Positions 23,346-35,330 are shown, counted from the stretch's first letter. The stretch is DNA of 64,000 nt from Carettochelys insculpta (GCF_033958435.1 NC_134138.1:78850298-78914297); one strand, 5' to 3'. The notes: generated by a model not told the origin, from the sequence alone. Numbers and translations: made by a program.

Positions 23346-26107
23346 ATATACATATATGGTCCTTTTGTTACAACAGAGGGACGTTTATTGACTAGGGGTG
23401 AAATTCACACCTGTGCATAAGACATGTATATGATCAAAACAGGGCTTAGGGGAACTAAAGTGTTGGGAAGTCTTTATGCATAGTCTATGCACAGGTTAAT
23501 TTCTTCCAGTATACATTTCTGTTTTTTTCTAAACAGTTATATTAATAAAGTTTAAGTGCCTAGTTTTAAAATTACATTGTCATTTATTAATCGGATAGAT
23601 TTTCAGAACTTAAAACTGTACATTACAGTTGCAAATAAAAATAAGGTCATTTCATATGCAATGCAGAGTTTACTCATCCCAGTCCCCATTTTCCTGCACC
23701 AGCTGATGCGTACAGCATATATTGCCACAGATAATGGGCAATGGTTATATATACAGGTATATAATATTTATATAATAGATATAAAATATATATATTTTAA
23801 ATGGGTATAAGCTGATTTTTAGCTGTTCACATTCTGACAAGAGCTGGGTGCAATTAAGATTTTTGTTTCTCAGGGAAATTTCTGATTTCTAATTGTTTTC
23901 CATTCTAAAACAGAATGCACACCAAACATTTGTGATGGTTCCCAGGAGACAAGGAGATTCATTGCTCAGGTCAATCAAAACATGTCATTTTGATTATATC
24001 ATAGTACATAAAAATTGAAATGAAGTAACTTTGCAACATACAATCAAAACAGTATGTTCCAAAAAAAAGGTCAAAACATTTGCTTCCATTTGTTATTTTA
24101 AAAACAAAATTTTGTCCTACATGACACACTTCTGCAAAGTGGTTTTTGTTTTCAGTGACTCAGAACTTTCTCATGGAAAAATACTTTGTCCAAACCTACC
24201 TTACCAGCTCTAATTATATTTGAAAGCTTATGCACTGAGTATATAAGCTGGATGTAGTGATTGAGGGTAGGGCCTAAACCAGACTGGACTGATGGGGATG
24301 AGTGCACTTAAAACCTCTACCAGAAGCTATACCACACTATCAGACTGTGCCCTGTAACAGAGTAGAGCAGCTGTTGACACAAGGATTCATGCAAAGTACA
24401 TGTGGATAAAACATTTTCCATCAGCCCCTACACATCTACTTCCCAGAAATGCCCAAATCACTACTTTGAGCCCTATTAAGAACAAACACTGTTCTCCAGA
24501 AGCCACTGTGGCAACAGAAACACATTTCTCCTAGTAGAAAACTTCATTTGATAAAATGACTGTAATGGGTTGGCCCCCGGAAAAAAATAAAACCCTCAAA
24601 ATCTCAAAGTAAAATAGCATCCACTATCACATATAAATCCGTTGTTCCTTCTGCCTTGGACACACATGTCCATCTGTCCTCTATGTAGCTAATATCTTAG
24701 AGTCTTAAACAGTCTCCGTAATCTTCACTTTAACTCGCATCTTTGCCAGGGTACCAATGGCCCTTCAAGACCACATGGGACAGGCACTTGTGAGGGTCTC
24801 CATCAAAGTCCACTGAAAACTACTCAAGAAATATGGAGCCCTTACCTGACTTTCAAACACCTTAGGTGTACAGTGGGGATTCTTGCGGGAGGAGGTCTGT
24901 AGCCCTATGGTTTCACCTCTCTAGGTAGCTTTAGCCTGCTCTGGGTGGAATCTTGGACCCTGGAAAAACAGTGTGCCTAGCTGAGTCACCTTAATGTCAC
25001 TAGCACTCTTAGCAGCTGGGTGCCAATGGTCTCCAGTAGTCTTCTCACTCCTCTGATTGCTGACGGACCGTCTAGGTTGCTCCCAGGCCATAGGCTTCCC
25101 TGCACACTGTTCTTCACAATTAGTGGGAAATCAGATGCTCTTCTCATTCTCCTGGCTTCCTTTCTAGGCACTGCAAGAATAAGAACCCTCTCTAGTCCCT
25201 TTTTTCCATGGCTTGGCAGAATTGCAGACAGCTCAGTTCCAAAGTTTGACCCTGCAATGGCTACATCTGCTTCTTTTTGCTGCTGCTGCTGCTTGTGTGG
25301 GAGCATATTTAATCCAGCTCCCACTCTCCACATCTCCAGCCTTCCACTTTAATATGTTGTCATTATCCTCACTTGTTACCCCATTGTATCTGAGATACCA
25401 CTGTTATTTTCTAATTTAAAGAGAAGGAAATAACAGTGGTACCTTAGAGAGCTCTGCCTGGTGCCTGTGAGTAAAATTGCTTTTTCTAAATGGCAGACAG
25501 TAGAGGTGATAAGGAGCTGCAGACGTGGATTGGAGGTAATTAAAAGCAGTTTTTAGGGCTCCACGGTAAAACTGGTGTCTCCTATTCTAAATTTAGGAAG
25601 ATATCAGAGTTGCTACAGAAACCTGGAGCAGTGAAAACTGCGTTTCTGAATGACACTCACTCTTTGTGTGCCTTATTTACATATTCGTAATTCAGTAGAT
25701 CTTCCACATTACAAACACTGGATTTACAAATTGACCCATCAACCACGCCCCTCATTTGGAATTGGAAGTATGCAATCAGGCAGCAGCAGAGAACCCCTTT
25801 CCCCCTACCTCCCCACCCAAAAAACCAATGTTAAATGTAAACTACTAAGAATAGCTGTATTAAGTCAGTGTGCAGTTGTAAATCCCCTTTGGGACTATCT
25901 TCCTCAGCTTGACTGCTGTCCTGGTGACTGTAGGACCATTGCCATCTGCTGCATCAGTTGTTATTGCTATTCTTGGTGTTGTGTGGTCAGTTCTTAAATG
26001 ATCTGCTGCTCATGTTGTGTCACCAACTGTGGGAATAACTGCTTCTGATGCTGCTGCAGGATTTGCCAGTTGTTGGAGGTTCCCTGCTCTCCACTTCAAC
26101 AGTTTAC
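23346..26107. other. No gene recognised
   Basis: AT-rich, with a TA-rich low-complexity tract at 23,745-23,800 and a short CTG run near 25,270. A 115-codon minus-strand frame at 24,986-25,333 has no recognisable domain and no supporting signals, and is not called. Confidence 0.4.
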
Positions 26108-26289
26108 ACATCTCATAGAGATGGAAGGGACCTTGAAGAGCCATGAAGTCCAGTCCCCTGCCCTCTTGGGAGGACCAAGCACCATTTTTTAAAAATCTAT
26201 TTGCCCTAGATCCCTAAACAGCCCACTCAAGAACTGAGCTCACAATGCTGGGTTTAGCAGGTCAATGCTTAAACCACTGAGCTATCCCA
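26108..26289 (-). mobile_element. tRNA-derived SINE, cryptodiran-turtle type
   Basis: Reading the minus strand, the head is GGGATAGCTCAGTGGTTTAA, a tRNA-like A-box region. It is followed by TTGACCTGCTAAACCCAGC and TGTGAGCTCAGTTCTTGAG in the B-box position, then a tail ending in TCCCTTCCATCTCTATGAGA, which resembles a LINE-derived 3' end. This head is what I know from the tRNA-Lys-related SINEs of hidden-necked turtles. It is the single best clue to the host group in this window. Confidence 0.8.
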
Positions 26290-26440
26290 CCTTGCTTCTC
26301 CCAGAGCATCTCCAGCTCTGCTTTTGTTTCCTGTTGCATCCTTCCTCCTCCCCACCTAACACATTCACTGTGAACATTTCTTACATACTTCAGCAGGACT
26401 TAGCCATCATTCCCACATTCTCGACCAGTTGAGCATAGGG

Positions 26441-27192
26441 CGGGGTCTGCAACCAAAATAGCAAGAAGAGACATTTTTTCAAATTCAATTCCAAAATCAA
26501 TATTTCAAGAGTCACAATGCATGTGAATGTGAGATGGTCCTTAATAAATAACATCAAACTTTTTGTAACTCCTATTTTCAGAACAGCGTGCACACAATGA
26601 TTTGTACCAGTTGGAAAGTTTAAGTTACTTTCACCCCTGGATTGGAGAACAGATGAGGACAAGGAAAATGCTGTGGCTGGTTCACATCAATGCTCATGCT
26701 CCCCACCAATTCCCAGGATCTACCCCCCTTGGCTCACAAACCCGCCCGCATCCCTAGACTTAACACCTCTCAGCTCCAAACCTGCCCCCCGCAGCCCCAG
26801 GATTAACCTGCCTCAGACAACAAGCTCCATGCATTGCTGCTGCTCCTCCATGGCCACCGCCTCCTTCTCAGCATGGTTGTGTGGCTCCAGCAGCAGCAGA
26901 TTAGGCTATCCCTCCTGCCAGCTCTCCTGTAGGCTTAGCACTTCCCCCACCCGCAATGGGGGTGACTCCCTGCCCTGCCACGCTGAAATAGTGGAACTGT
27001 GTTTAATTGGTTTAATGGCGGACTCCCTACCACCACCCTGCTGGCTGTTAAACCAGTTCCATTTAGTTCCACTATTTCAGCAGTGGCAGGGCAGGAAGCT
27101 ACGAGAGGAGTCAGCAGTGGCAGTACCCGGAGCCACAACTCACTCCTTAAGCAGCTGCATGTGGCTCTGCAGCCCTAGGTTGCCAACCCCTG
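26441..27192. mobile_element. hAT-type non-autonomous element with internal hairpin
   Basis: The left end CGGGGTCTGCAACC and right end GGTTGCCAACCCCTG are complementary apart from a few changes, matching the CAGGGGTxxGCAACC hAT terminus. The internal stretch GCAATGTGAATG... ATGGTCCTTAATAAATAA is shared with the copy at 38,694-39,348. The GC-rich right half contains an inverted repeat (CTGAAATAGTGGAACTGTG at about 26,981 against GTTCCACTATTTCAGCAG at about 27,066). It is non-coding. Confidence 0.65.
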
Positions 27193-28839
27193 GTGTAGGT
27201 GGATGAGGGCCCCAGCTAGTAGCAAGAGTCTGTGGCAGCAGTCCCTTCTAGCAGTAGGGCATGGAGGAATACAGGCCTGCCCATTCCAGAGGGTTCTGAG
27301 ACAATGGCTGTCCTGGGTGCTGTGAGGAAGGCATCCACTTGGCCCAGCTACACCTTCTAGGTTTCTTCCTACTTCTCAGTCTCTCCTGAGGACACATTGA
27401 AGCTAGCTGTCCATGGGCCTATACTGGGAGTCCTAGCTTTATGCAGCACTCCTTCACCCAGAGACACTTTCCTTGTGTAACACTAGCATAGCAGCAAGGC
27501 CCAATCTTCCTCTCTTCAACCTGATGTGCTGAGGCGACTCTGTTTTCAGGTCCTCCTCCAACTAGAGCTTGCCTAGAAGACCTGTTGACGTAGATCTTCC
27601 AAAAGCCAGCCTTGTTCCTGCACCTTTATATTTTCAGTATGGGATTTACCCACCCTGTCAGAGAGAGAAATTATAAAAATATTCAAATCTTCTTGGAATT
27701 AAGGTCAGATCTGATACATCACTGTAAATCTATGGACAATCACCAATCAAATTAAATTGAAGGGCAGGGCATAACAGTAACAGTTTATCTGGAGGTCAGA
27801 GAAGAAGACCATTTAAATGTGAAGAATTAGGGAATGTTAGCAGTTATAATGCAGGGGCCAGATCCAACAAAAGTTTGACCACTTTGTTAGGAACAGTGCT
27901 ACATGGAGAATCCTGCAGGGCTACATCTTGTATCAGTGCAGAGCCCCACTGGCTTCACTAAAGAGTCGAGCCCTCTGAAATGTTAGTAGCCAGCTAATTC
28001 AATAAAAGAAATCAAAACCATTCTAAATCTTTTCACATATTATCTTCAAACATCGACTTATTGAGAAGAAGGAATTTAAACATGCAAAAAGACTTTTGAA
28101 TATGATATGCAGCTTAACTGCCTGCTGAAATCAACTGGGGTGATTTATGTAACTGAAGGGAGAATGACTCCTTTCCAATTAATCTGACCATTTACTTTGG
28201 ATATTCACAGCATCGTATTATAAAAATATAGTGTACGCTTCACAGACACTAAAGAACACCTCCACTGCACTGCATCCCACCTGGTGGCAAACTTCTGACT
28301 ACTTGCAATAGCTATTGGTTCTTTAAATCAGCACTGAGACAAATTGTTTTCTCTAATTAGAAATAAATTACTTTTACAGAAAAGTAAGCCAGGTTCATTA
28401 AAGAATTCCTTTCATGAAGCAATATTGAAGGAAAGATAAATAGAAGCCTAGAGACTCACAGGAATAACAATTGGATTCTCAATGCCTGAGTTAACCACCT
28501 AGGCTCTCTACACAATGAATGTGGAAAGACGGGCACCTCAAAAGCCAGCATACTTTGTGCAGGGGGGAGAGGATGTATGTGCTTAAGATAACCAATGGGA
28601 AATGCCAGCCAAAGCAGGTGTTTACTAAGCCCTGCCCCTCTCACCTGAGTCCAGGATGTACGGGGATGTTGCTGTTCACTTGCAACTTACAAACCATGTT
28701 CAACTCTCCTTTCTGCAAATGGGGAAGAAAAGCTTATGGCTCTCTAATCACTAAGTTATGGCAGAATGTCACATGGAACTCTTTCCATCACCCCTCTTGA
28801 AGCTCTTCCAGTATGTATGCATAAATGGTCATTAAAGCA
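27193..28839. other. No gene recognised
   Basis: Mixed-composition DNA with no repeat ends, RNA gene or splice-supported exon visible. Confidence 0.4.
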
Positions 28840-29150
28840 GGAGTACCAGAGCCTAGATCCCAAATGAGTGCTCTAACCACTAGGCTATAGAGTAACTCTA
28901 ATACTTAGTCTCTCTCTCTGACCCAGTGACATGTAGATTTATTTATTTGTAGTGGAATAAATTCAATGGGAGAGATTTAGGAAGGCCCATTTCACACTAT
29001 CCCATAGCTCAATGGTCAGTTTGCTCCCCTGACAGGTAGGAGACCCCTGTTTAATTCTCTTTGCTTTTGTCTGAGAGAGAAATTGATGTGGGTTTCCAGA
29101 TGAGCGCGCTAACCAATCAGGTAAAAGTTATAAGGTTGATACTACCACCT
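28840..29150. repeat. tRNA-like SINE fragments, opposing orientation
   Basis: 28,850-28,900 (minus strand) reads CTATAGCCTAGTGGTTAGAG with a following sequence like a tRNA A box. 28,990-29,130 (plus strand) reads CATAGCTCAATGGTCAGTTT followed by GGTAGGAGACCCCTGTTTAA, and later GATGAGCGCGCTAACCAATC. Both are old, diverged tRNA-derived SINE pieces. Confidence 0.4.
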
Positions 29151-29466
29151 GCCAACTTTGAATGGGATTCAATTAAAAAGGCAAATGGTAAGTGTGGCTC
29201 CCTGGATTGGGCCCACAGGTAAAACAGAATTTGCCCATCTATCTTTTGCAGTTAATGTATCACACTGGGGTTTCGGATGGAGACAGGCACCCAGACACCT
29301 TGAGTGAGGCAGCAGCGTGCATGCTCACATGCAGAAAACTAGGCAGCTAGGGAACTTTTATTCTGAAAATTAAGGGGCCAATTTAATTTACATGGTTAGG
29401 TGACAGCAAAGCAGGGGTTTTGTGGATTGCAGTGGAACCCAAGTAAGGGACTTGGTAATCCAAGTA

Positions 29467-29975
29467 CAGTTAAACCCTCGAAATGTGCACCTCAAAATAC
29501 TGCTCCACCTGGACCTGGCTCAAACCTCCCTACCCCAGCCCCACATGGCTCTGGCTCAACATCCCAACCCCAGTTCAAACCCCCACACTCTGGCCCACCA
29601 CCCGAGACTGGATCCATCTCAATGCCCCCTGCCCCGGTTCAACCCCCAAACTCTGTTCAAACACCCCGCATGTGGCTGTGGCTCACTACACCCACATGGC
29701 TCCAGCTCACCTCCCTAACCCACCCCAGGCTTAACCCCCCGCCCCTCTCCCATGGCCTCAGCTCACTGCCAGGCTTAACCCACCCCAATAGCCCCCCTGC
29801 CCCCAAAACCCCAGGACTTACCTTTCAAAAGGAGCTCCAGGTACTCTTGCTGCTTCCCTGACTGCAGAAAGTGCATTCCGCCAGGGAAAAAAGCCCCTCC
29901 GCCCAACGTATGTGAAATTTGAGTTATGCGAGGGTGCGTGGGAATGCAATCCTTGCATAACTCAAGGGACTACTG
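29467..29975 (-). mobile_element. DNA-transposon-like repeat with GC-rich core (copy 2)
   Basis: This is the reverse-oriented relative of 22,700-23,345. The left end, after TA at 29,465-29,466, is CAGTTAAACCCTCGAAATGT. The complement of the right end is CAGTAGTCCCTTGAGTTATG. The shared internal block reads, on the minus strand, CTTTTGAAAGGTAAGTCCTG at about 29,812-29,832, so the splice-donor-like site is conserved in both copies. A TA-type target site is suggested by the left flank but not confirmed on the right. Confidence 0.7.
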
Positions 29976-30147
29976 CATATTTGCAGATGTAGGCCAAGAG
30001 CTGGATCCAGCTTTCTGGAGGAGCAAGGACTTCCTTGTCAGTTTCATGGCTTCGTCTGTGAAATTGACAAGACAACTGATCTAAGGGAGGCAGTGTCTAC
30101 ACAATGTGTTGCTCAAACTACACTGACATAACCCTTACGCTACTCGT

Positions 30148-30379
30148 GGGCTGCATCTACACTGCCCCTCCCTTTCAGAAGGGGCATATAAATGCAGTGG
30201 ATTGAAAATGCTAATGAAGTGCTGATATGAATATTCAGTGCTTCATTTGCATAATAGCCTCCACTTGCTGCATCAAAAGTGCTGCTTTCAAATTGCAGAC
30301 TAGCTGTGCAGATGGGGTTCCTTTGAAAGGAAGCTCTGCTTTCGCAAGCACCCATCTTCCTGAAAAAATAGATGCAGCC
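30148..30379. mobile_element. MITE related to the 532-889 element, shortened
   Basis: The left end GGGCTGCATCTACACTGCCC and right end GATAGATGCAGCC-like (TAGATGCAGCC) are complementary. CTCCCTTTCAGAAGGGGCAT and GCTGATATGAATATTCAGTG match the element at 532-889. The central foldback part is reduced. It abuts the next element directly. Confidence 0.65.
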
Positions 30380-30381
30380 AT

Positions 30382-30779
30382 GGGACAGGTCTACACAGCA
30401 ACCTTATTTCAAAATAAACTATTCCAGACTAGCTTATTGCAAAATTTAACTGTTACATGCAAAATACATTTTGAAATAGCCCTCAGCTACTTTGAAATAG
30501 AGCATCTACACTCAATAAAGCCTGTTTCAAAATAGAGCCATTGGATGCACTATGGTTTATTTCGAAATAGGTTCCTTTCCCTGTCTCCACAGCCCCCCAT
30601 TTCGAAATAGCTATTTCAATAGGCACTATTCCTTGTGGCATGAGGTTTACCTACCTCAGAAAAAGCCAATTGATATTTAAAAATTATTTCAAAATAGCAG
30701 TTGCATTGTGTAAATGCTAGCAAAGTTATTTTGAAATAACCATTATGATTTTGAAATAACTTACTGCATAGACATACCC
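30382..30779. mobile_element. MITE, TTTCGAAATAG family
   Basis: The ends are GGGACAGGTCTACAC on the left and GCATAGACATACCC on the right, nearly complementary. The interior repeats the palindromic word TATTTCGAAATA or its decayed form TATTTTGAAATA at least ten times in both orientations. It is non-coding. The end resembles those of the Harbinger-like MITEs nearby. Confidence 0.7.
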
Positions 30780-31413
30780 ATGGAAGTGGAATTATTATGT
30801 CATTATAGTAGATCCCTTACATCAGTGGGAGAAACGCTGTAAAGCAAACATTGACAGTGTCTATGTCTACATGGGAGCGATCTGTCAAGAGAAATTACTG
30901 TTGGAAGGTATGTTCCGACAAAACTTCTTGTTGGCAGATCGGGACCAGACGACAAAGTAGATCACTCTGTCGATCCACTAAGTCAACAGAGAGAGGCCAG
31001 ACTGCCCAGCCACTTTCTTGACTGAACAGACCCCGAAACCCTGTCAGACAGGGTCACATGGCTGACAAGCCCTTCCAGGAGCCCTGGCAAGGAGTGCTCT
31101 TAAAGCCTCCTCAATGCACATTCTCTGCCTGTGCTGAGTCTTGAGGCTTGCCTACCTCCTTGAGGGACAGCACAGCTGCTACAGTAGGGCTAACACACTT
31201 GCTGAGAGAGACACTATCACTTTCCAGACAGCCATAGTGCCAGAGCAGCCCCTAGGCTTGCGCTGGCCCCACACACAGGTGATTCAGCTTCTGCTGCACC
31301 TCAGCACAGCCCTCCTCCTCTTCCTCTGGTGGGGGCGAACCTGGCACCAGCTCTGAGGAGCACACAGTGGCTGCCACACTGGTCCACCTGTACTCGCCCC
31401 CTAGGTTGCTCAG

Positions 31414-31705
31414 GTGGGGTCTGGAGGCACAGCACCGATTCTGACTGGTGGGACTGGCTCACCATGGGCAGTGGGACAAACATCAGTGGCTCCAGTACTT
31501 CTGAATGTGGAAGAACACCTTCCTGGAGCTCTGTGCATGGCTTACCCCAGCCCCCTGGAGACAGGACACCCAGCTGTGGTCCACCGTTCCTGTGAAGAAG
31601 CTGGTCACCATCACCTTCTGGAAGCCTGACACCCCAGACAGCTATTGATCCATCAGGAACCAGTTTGGCATGGGGGAGTCCACCATTGGGGCTGTTCTCA
31701 TGCAG
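31414..31705 (+). pseudogene. PIF/Harbinger transposase, N-terminal remnant
   Basis: On the plus strand the fragment reads STDSDWWDWLTM, then after a frameshift near 31,470-31,485 QWLQYF, a stop, MWKNTFLELCAWLTPA, PVKKLVTITFWKPDTPDSY, a second stop, and SIRNQFGMGESTIGAVLMQ. The last segment is the helix-turn-helix-like stretch preceding the DDE catalytic core in Harbinger transposases (usual form: RSVGxxFGVGKSTVGAVV). It ends at a CAG|GTAAGG that fits a 5' splice site at 31,705/31,706. No downstream exon with the DDE residues was found before the AATAAA at about 32,172, so the core seems deleted. Two stops and one frameshift make it non-functional. Confidence 0.75.
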
Positions 31706-32261
31706 GTAAGGCACTATTAGGCCACTGGCTGTAGATGGGAAGGCAGGTGTGTCCCACCCAAGGGGGTTCCTTAGAGAATGGGGTTGGGGTGTAAGGAGTT
31801 GGGGGGAAGCCCTGTCTCCAGGGGACCAGGTCATCCCACCCTCACACAGACCTGCTCCATGGGGCAGCCTCTTGTGGATGGAGGGGGCGCTCCTGAAGAG
31901 ACCAGAGAGAGGAAATGGGAGGGGGACAGGGACCCCCCAGGAGCTCCTTCCCTCAGCAGATGCCAGTTGTGGCTATGAACAGCCATGTGCAGCTCTGGTC
32001 TGCCAAGCACATATGGATGGACTGCAAGTCTGGGGGGCCCTAAGGAAGACCTCCTGTGGCTCCCAATGACCCTCCCTAGGGCACCCCCCCAGTGGGGTCT
32101 CTGACCCACAGCCCTACCCCATCCCCATCATGACTCATCCCTTTGCCCCGTCATTCCTCCCTGACCCCTGCCCAATAAAGGGGGATCTGGGTGTGGGGAA
32201 CGTCCAACATTTTTACTGTAAGATAGATAAATGTGTTCCAAATAAGCATTGTAACAAAAAA

Positions 32262-32873
32262 CTATTTACAAGGTGCAATGGAAGTTAACTCTATGCAGTG
32301 GGGGAAGGGCTTAGGACAGGGGATGGGGGCCTCAAACCAAGGCAGGTGGGGGACCATGACCAGTGTCATAGGCCTCAGGATCCCCTCCCATTGTGAGTTC
32401 AGTGTCCCCATCAGGCCTGGGTTGGTGCCAGGAGCATGGGGAGGTATGGAGATGGGGTAACCATTACCATCACGCACCACTGCAGACCCAGCAAGCTCTG
32501 CAGGTTGGCTGACGGGGCCAAGGCAGCAGTGGGGCAGGGGTGCGGGAAGCGGGGGTGGTGTCCGTTTGTGGCTGGGCCAACAGGTCCTGTAAGCCGCTGG
32601 TGGCAGCATCAAATCAGGACATCTGTTGGTCCCAGGACTGCATTCACCACTCCCATTCCCACACCCACCACTCCCAGTCATCCCGCAGCTGCCACTTAAG
32701 GAGGTTGGTAAGCCTCCAGAGGTCATCTGGAGGTCCTCGTTTGGCTGGTGATGTCTGCTCCTGCCATGGGTCTGCCCTAATGGTGGTAGGATGCCAACTT
32801 GCCCTGGTACTGGTTCTGAGCTGGCTCTCTCTGGTGCCAGGGAGGGGCTGTGTAGGTTAAAATTCCTAGACAA
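32262..32873 (-). pseudogene. Harbinger second ORF, C-terminal part (tentative)
   Basis: An open minus-strand frame of about 200 codons, Pro/Ser-rich, with short words such as SLAPERASSEPVPG. It lies at the 3' side of the minus-strand Myb-like gene of the host transposon and beyond the LINE insertion. Low-complexity Pro/Ser-rich C-termini are usual for Harbinger Myb-like proteins, but the sequence itself has no diagnostic motif, so the assignment is by position. Confidence 0.4.
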
Positions 32874-33030
32874 GCAATGATATTCTGCTAAGAACCACTG
32901 CTTTAAATTTGGGTCTGGAAACTAGGCCTTACACCAGTACCATGAGTTTCCCTCCCTGCTGAGCCCACCTGGAAGGCCATTCTGGCCTGAACAAAGGCAG
33001 AGATAGTCACCCTGGCAACCACATTCCAAG

Positions 33031-33243
33031 AAAACAAAAAAGTAGTCCGGTAGCACTTTACAGACTAACAAAATAATGTATTAGGTGATGAGCTTTCGTG
33101 GGACAGACCCACTTCTTCAGACCAGTGGATGTGTCCCACAAAAGCTCACCATCTAATAAATTATTTTGTTAGTCTTTAAAGTGCTACTGGACTGTCTTTT
33201 TGTGTTGATAGAATATAGACTAAAACAGCTATCTCTCTGTTAC
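33031..33243 (+). mobile_element. Penelope-like foldback insertion
   Basis: The inverted arm (33,031 to about 33,121: AAAAAAGTAGTCCGGTAGC to GGACAGACCCACTTCTTCAG) is followed by the forward arm (33,125-33,215: GTGTCCCACAAAAGCTCACC to AGTGCTACTGGACTG). The terminal tail, TATAGACTAAAACAGC and ATCTCTCTGTT, occurs on the right only. It lies inside the material that interrupts the Harbinger element. No target duplication was found. Confidence 0.85.
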
Positions 33244-33416
33244 TACTAGCTATGACATGAATGGTCACATCCGGGTGAGGATAACAATGTAACGTGGACA
33301 TATACATGACTACTTTACACATTATTGTCAATTAATGTTTGCTTTGTTCAAAGAACTTTCTGTAAACTATGGGTTTAGACCGCTTTTGTAACCTTCTTAG
33401 ATTGTCAGCTAATTGG

Positions 33417-35330
33417 GCTAATGTCTGTTGCTGTTAGCTTCTATCCAGGGGTTCTGGGGTCTCTCCCCTGCCCCGTTGCTTAATTCACCACCCATCATCG
33501 TAGGTAGTCTGTCACGTCCGACAATGGCGTCTTGAGCTTGCACAGGCTCATCGGTTGTGGACTCGCATGTGGCTGAGGAGTTCAAGCTTTGAACGGCATG
33601 GGCGTTCACAGTGGGGGCCAGGGAATTGTCCTGGCTTTGTTGGTGCGGCTGCTGCTGTTGCTTTCTTCCTCTCACAAACATCAATGAGGCGTATGCGTCA
33701 TTGCTCTTCAAAGTTGTCATACGCATGTTGCACAAGAGCACTCAGCCTGTTTGGTCTTTTGCATGCTGCTCAAGCTGATCTGGTTTTAAACCAGCGTGAG
33801 CAATGTTGGCCTTCATGCTGTCTTTTTATCTCTTGTGAGGCCTACCTTGATTTCTTTTGCCCTGGGAGAGTTCACTGTAGAGGAGTTGCTTAGGGATTCT
33901 TGACTCCTCCATTCATATGACGTGCCCTGTCCAGTGAAGCTGGGCTTTCAGAATCATGGCTTCGATGCTCGTGGTTCCTGCTCTGTCCAGGACTTCCACG
34001 TTTGTAACTTTGTCCTGCCATCGAATGTGCAGTATTGACCTCAGGCTGTGTGTGTGGAAGTGCTCCAGCAGTTTTATATGTTTTCTGTACGAGGTCCAGG
34101 TTTCACAGCCATACAGGAGATTGGTCAGGACTACAGCCCTGTACACTTTCAATTTAGTGGACTGTCGGATATTGTGCTGATTCAACACTCGTGCTCTCAG
34201 ACGTCCTAGTGTCCGGCTGGCCTGGCAGATTCTGGCATTGATTTCTTTGTCAAGGGAGCCATCACTGGCTATCACACTGCCAAGGTACTTGAACTCCTAT
34301 ACTGTTTTTAACTCTGTTCCTTCAATAAAGATTGAAGCGGGGAGAACAGCAGATCCTGGAGCAGGTTGAAACAGTACCTCGGTCTTTCCTAGGCTGATGG
34401 TCAAACCAAACAGGTGAGTGGCATCAGCAAACATGTTGACGATGAGCTGGAGATCAGATTCCTTGTGTGCCATAAGTGCACAGTCGTCAGCAAAAAAGGC
34501 TCCAAGGATGAGCCTCTCAAGAGTCTTGGTTTTAGCATTCAGATGATGAAGGTCGAAAAGTGACTCATCAAGTCTGTATTTTATGTCGACTCCAGGGTCC
34601 AGGTCCCTAACTGTATGGCTGAGGATGCAAGTGACAAAGAGGTTAATAACACTGTGGCCAGCACGCACCCTTGCTTCACACCATTGGATAGCTCAAATGG
34701 ATCTGAGGACTCACCATTTGAAAGAACAAAGCCAGTCATGTCATTGTGGAACAGGAGTATGAGATTAATGAATTTTCTTGGGCAGCCAAGTTTTGACAGG
34801 AGAATCCACAGGGCTTCTCTGTTGACAGTCTCAAATGCCTTGGTCAGGTCTATAAAGACAGCATACAGATCCAAGTTCTACTCTATGCACTTTTCCTGGA
34901 CCTGACGAACATCAAAGATCATGTCAATGGTGCTGCGGCCTGAGCAAAAACCACACTGTGCCTCTGGTAGGTTCTCCTCTGAGATGCTGGTGATCAGACG
35001 GTCGAGGATGACTTGAGCCAAGATCTTCTCAGTAGTACAGAGAAGGGAGATGCCCTGATAATTTCCACAGTCAGCTTTGTTGCCCTTGTTCTTGAAGAGC
35101 GAGAGGACTGTGGCATCCTTAAAGTCTTTGGGCATGTTTTCTTCTTCCCAGATGCTGATCAAGATGTTGTGAAAGGCTTAAGTGACACTGGTCCTGCTGG
35201 TTTGAAAATTTCAGCAGGGATACCATCCATCCCAGGGGCTTTGCCAAAGCCAGTCTAGCTGATTGCCTTCAACCCATCAACATTCTATATAATCAATTGT
35301 AATTTGTTGTTTGGCAGTGTTCACTAGCTT
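33417..35330 (-). mobile_element. Non-LTR retrotransposon (LINE), 5'-truncated
   Basis: About 1.9 kb of the 3' half of a LINE in minus orientation, containing most of the reverse transcriptase, the thumb/connection region and a C-terminal zinc-finger-like segment. The endonuclease domain is absent, so the copy is 5'-truncated. Its clade is left open: the C-terminal C2H2-like finger and the LKVYRAVVL / LYGCETW motifs are found in a metazoan LINE group distinct from CR1. It lies within the Harbinger element, between two 72-bp direct repeats. Confidence 0.88.
33555..35162 (-). pseudogene. LINE reverse transcriptase remnant, frameshifted
   Basis: Reading the minus strand from 35,162 down: MPKDFKDATVLSLFKNKGN and GNYQGISLL (RT motifs 1-2), QCGFCSGRSTIDMIF, a stop at 34,875-34,877, VFIDLTKAFETVNR (motif A, with the catalytic Asp), NGVKQGCVLATVLL (motif B), a frameshift near 34,600-34,660, GAFFADDCALMA (motif C, FADD, about 34,490), and ISLGKTEVLFQPAPG. 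A break near 34,280-34,300 follows, then ARICQASRTLGRLRARV, LKVYRAVVLTNLLYGCETW and HFHTHSLRSILHIRWQDK. At about 33,560-33,610 a Cys...HMRVH piece recalls the C-terminal C2H2 finger of this LINE group. All catalytic aspartates are present, but the breaks make it inactive. Confidence 0.88.

Noticed and set aside
24986..25333. 115-codon minus-strand frame with ordinary amino-acid composition
   Set aside because: No known domain, no splice sites at its edges, and an overlapping plus-strand frame of equal length. Probably decayed sequence or chance.
29400..29861. 153-codon plus-strand Pro/Ser-rich frame
   Set aside because: Product of the repeat core at 29,467-29,975.
34615..34905. Plus-strand frames over the LINE
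   Set aside because: Shadow of the minus-strand reverse transcriptase.
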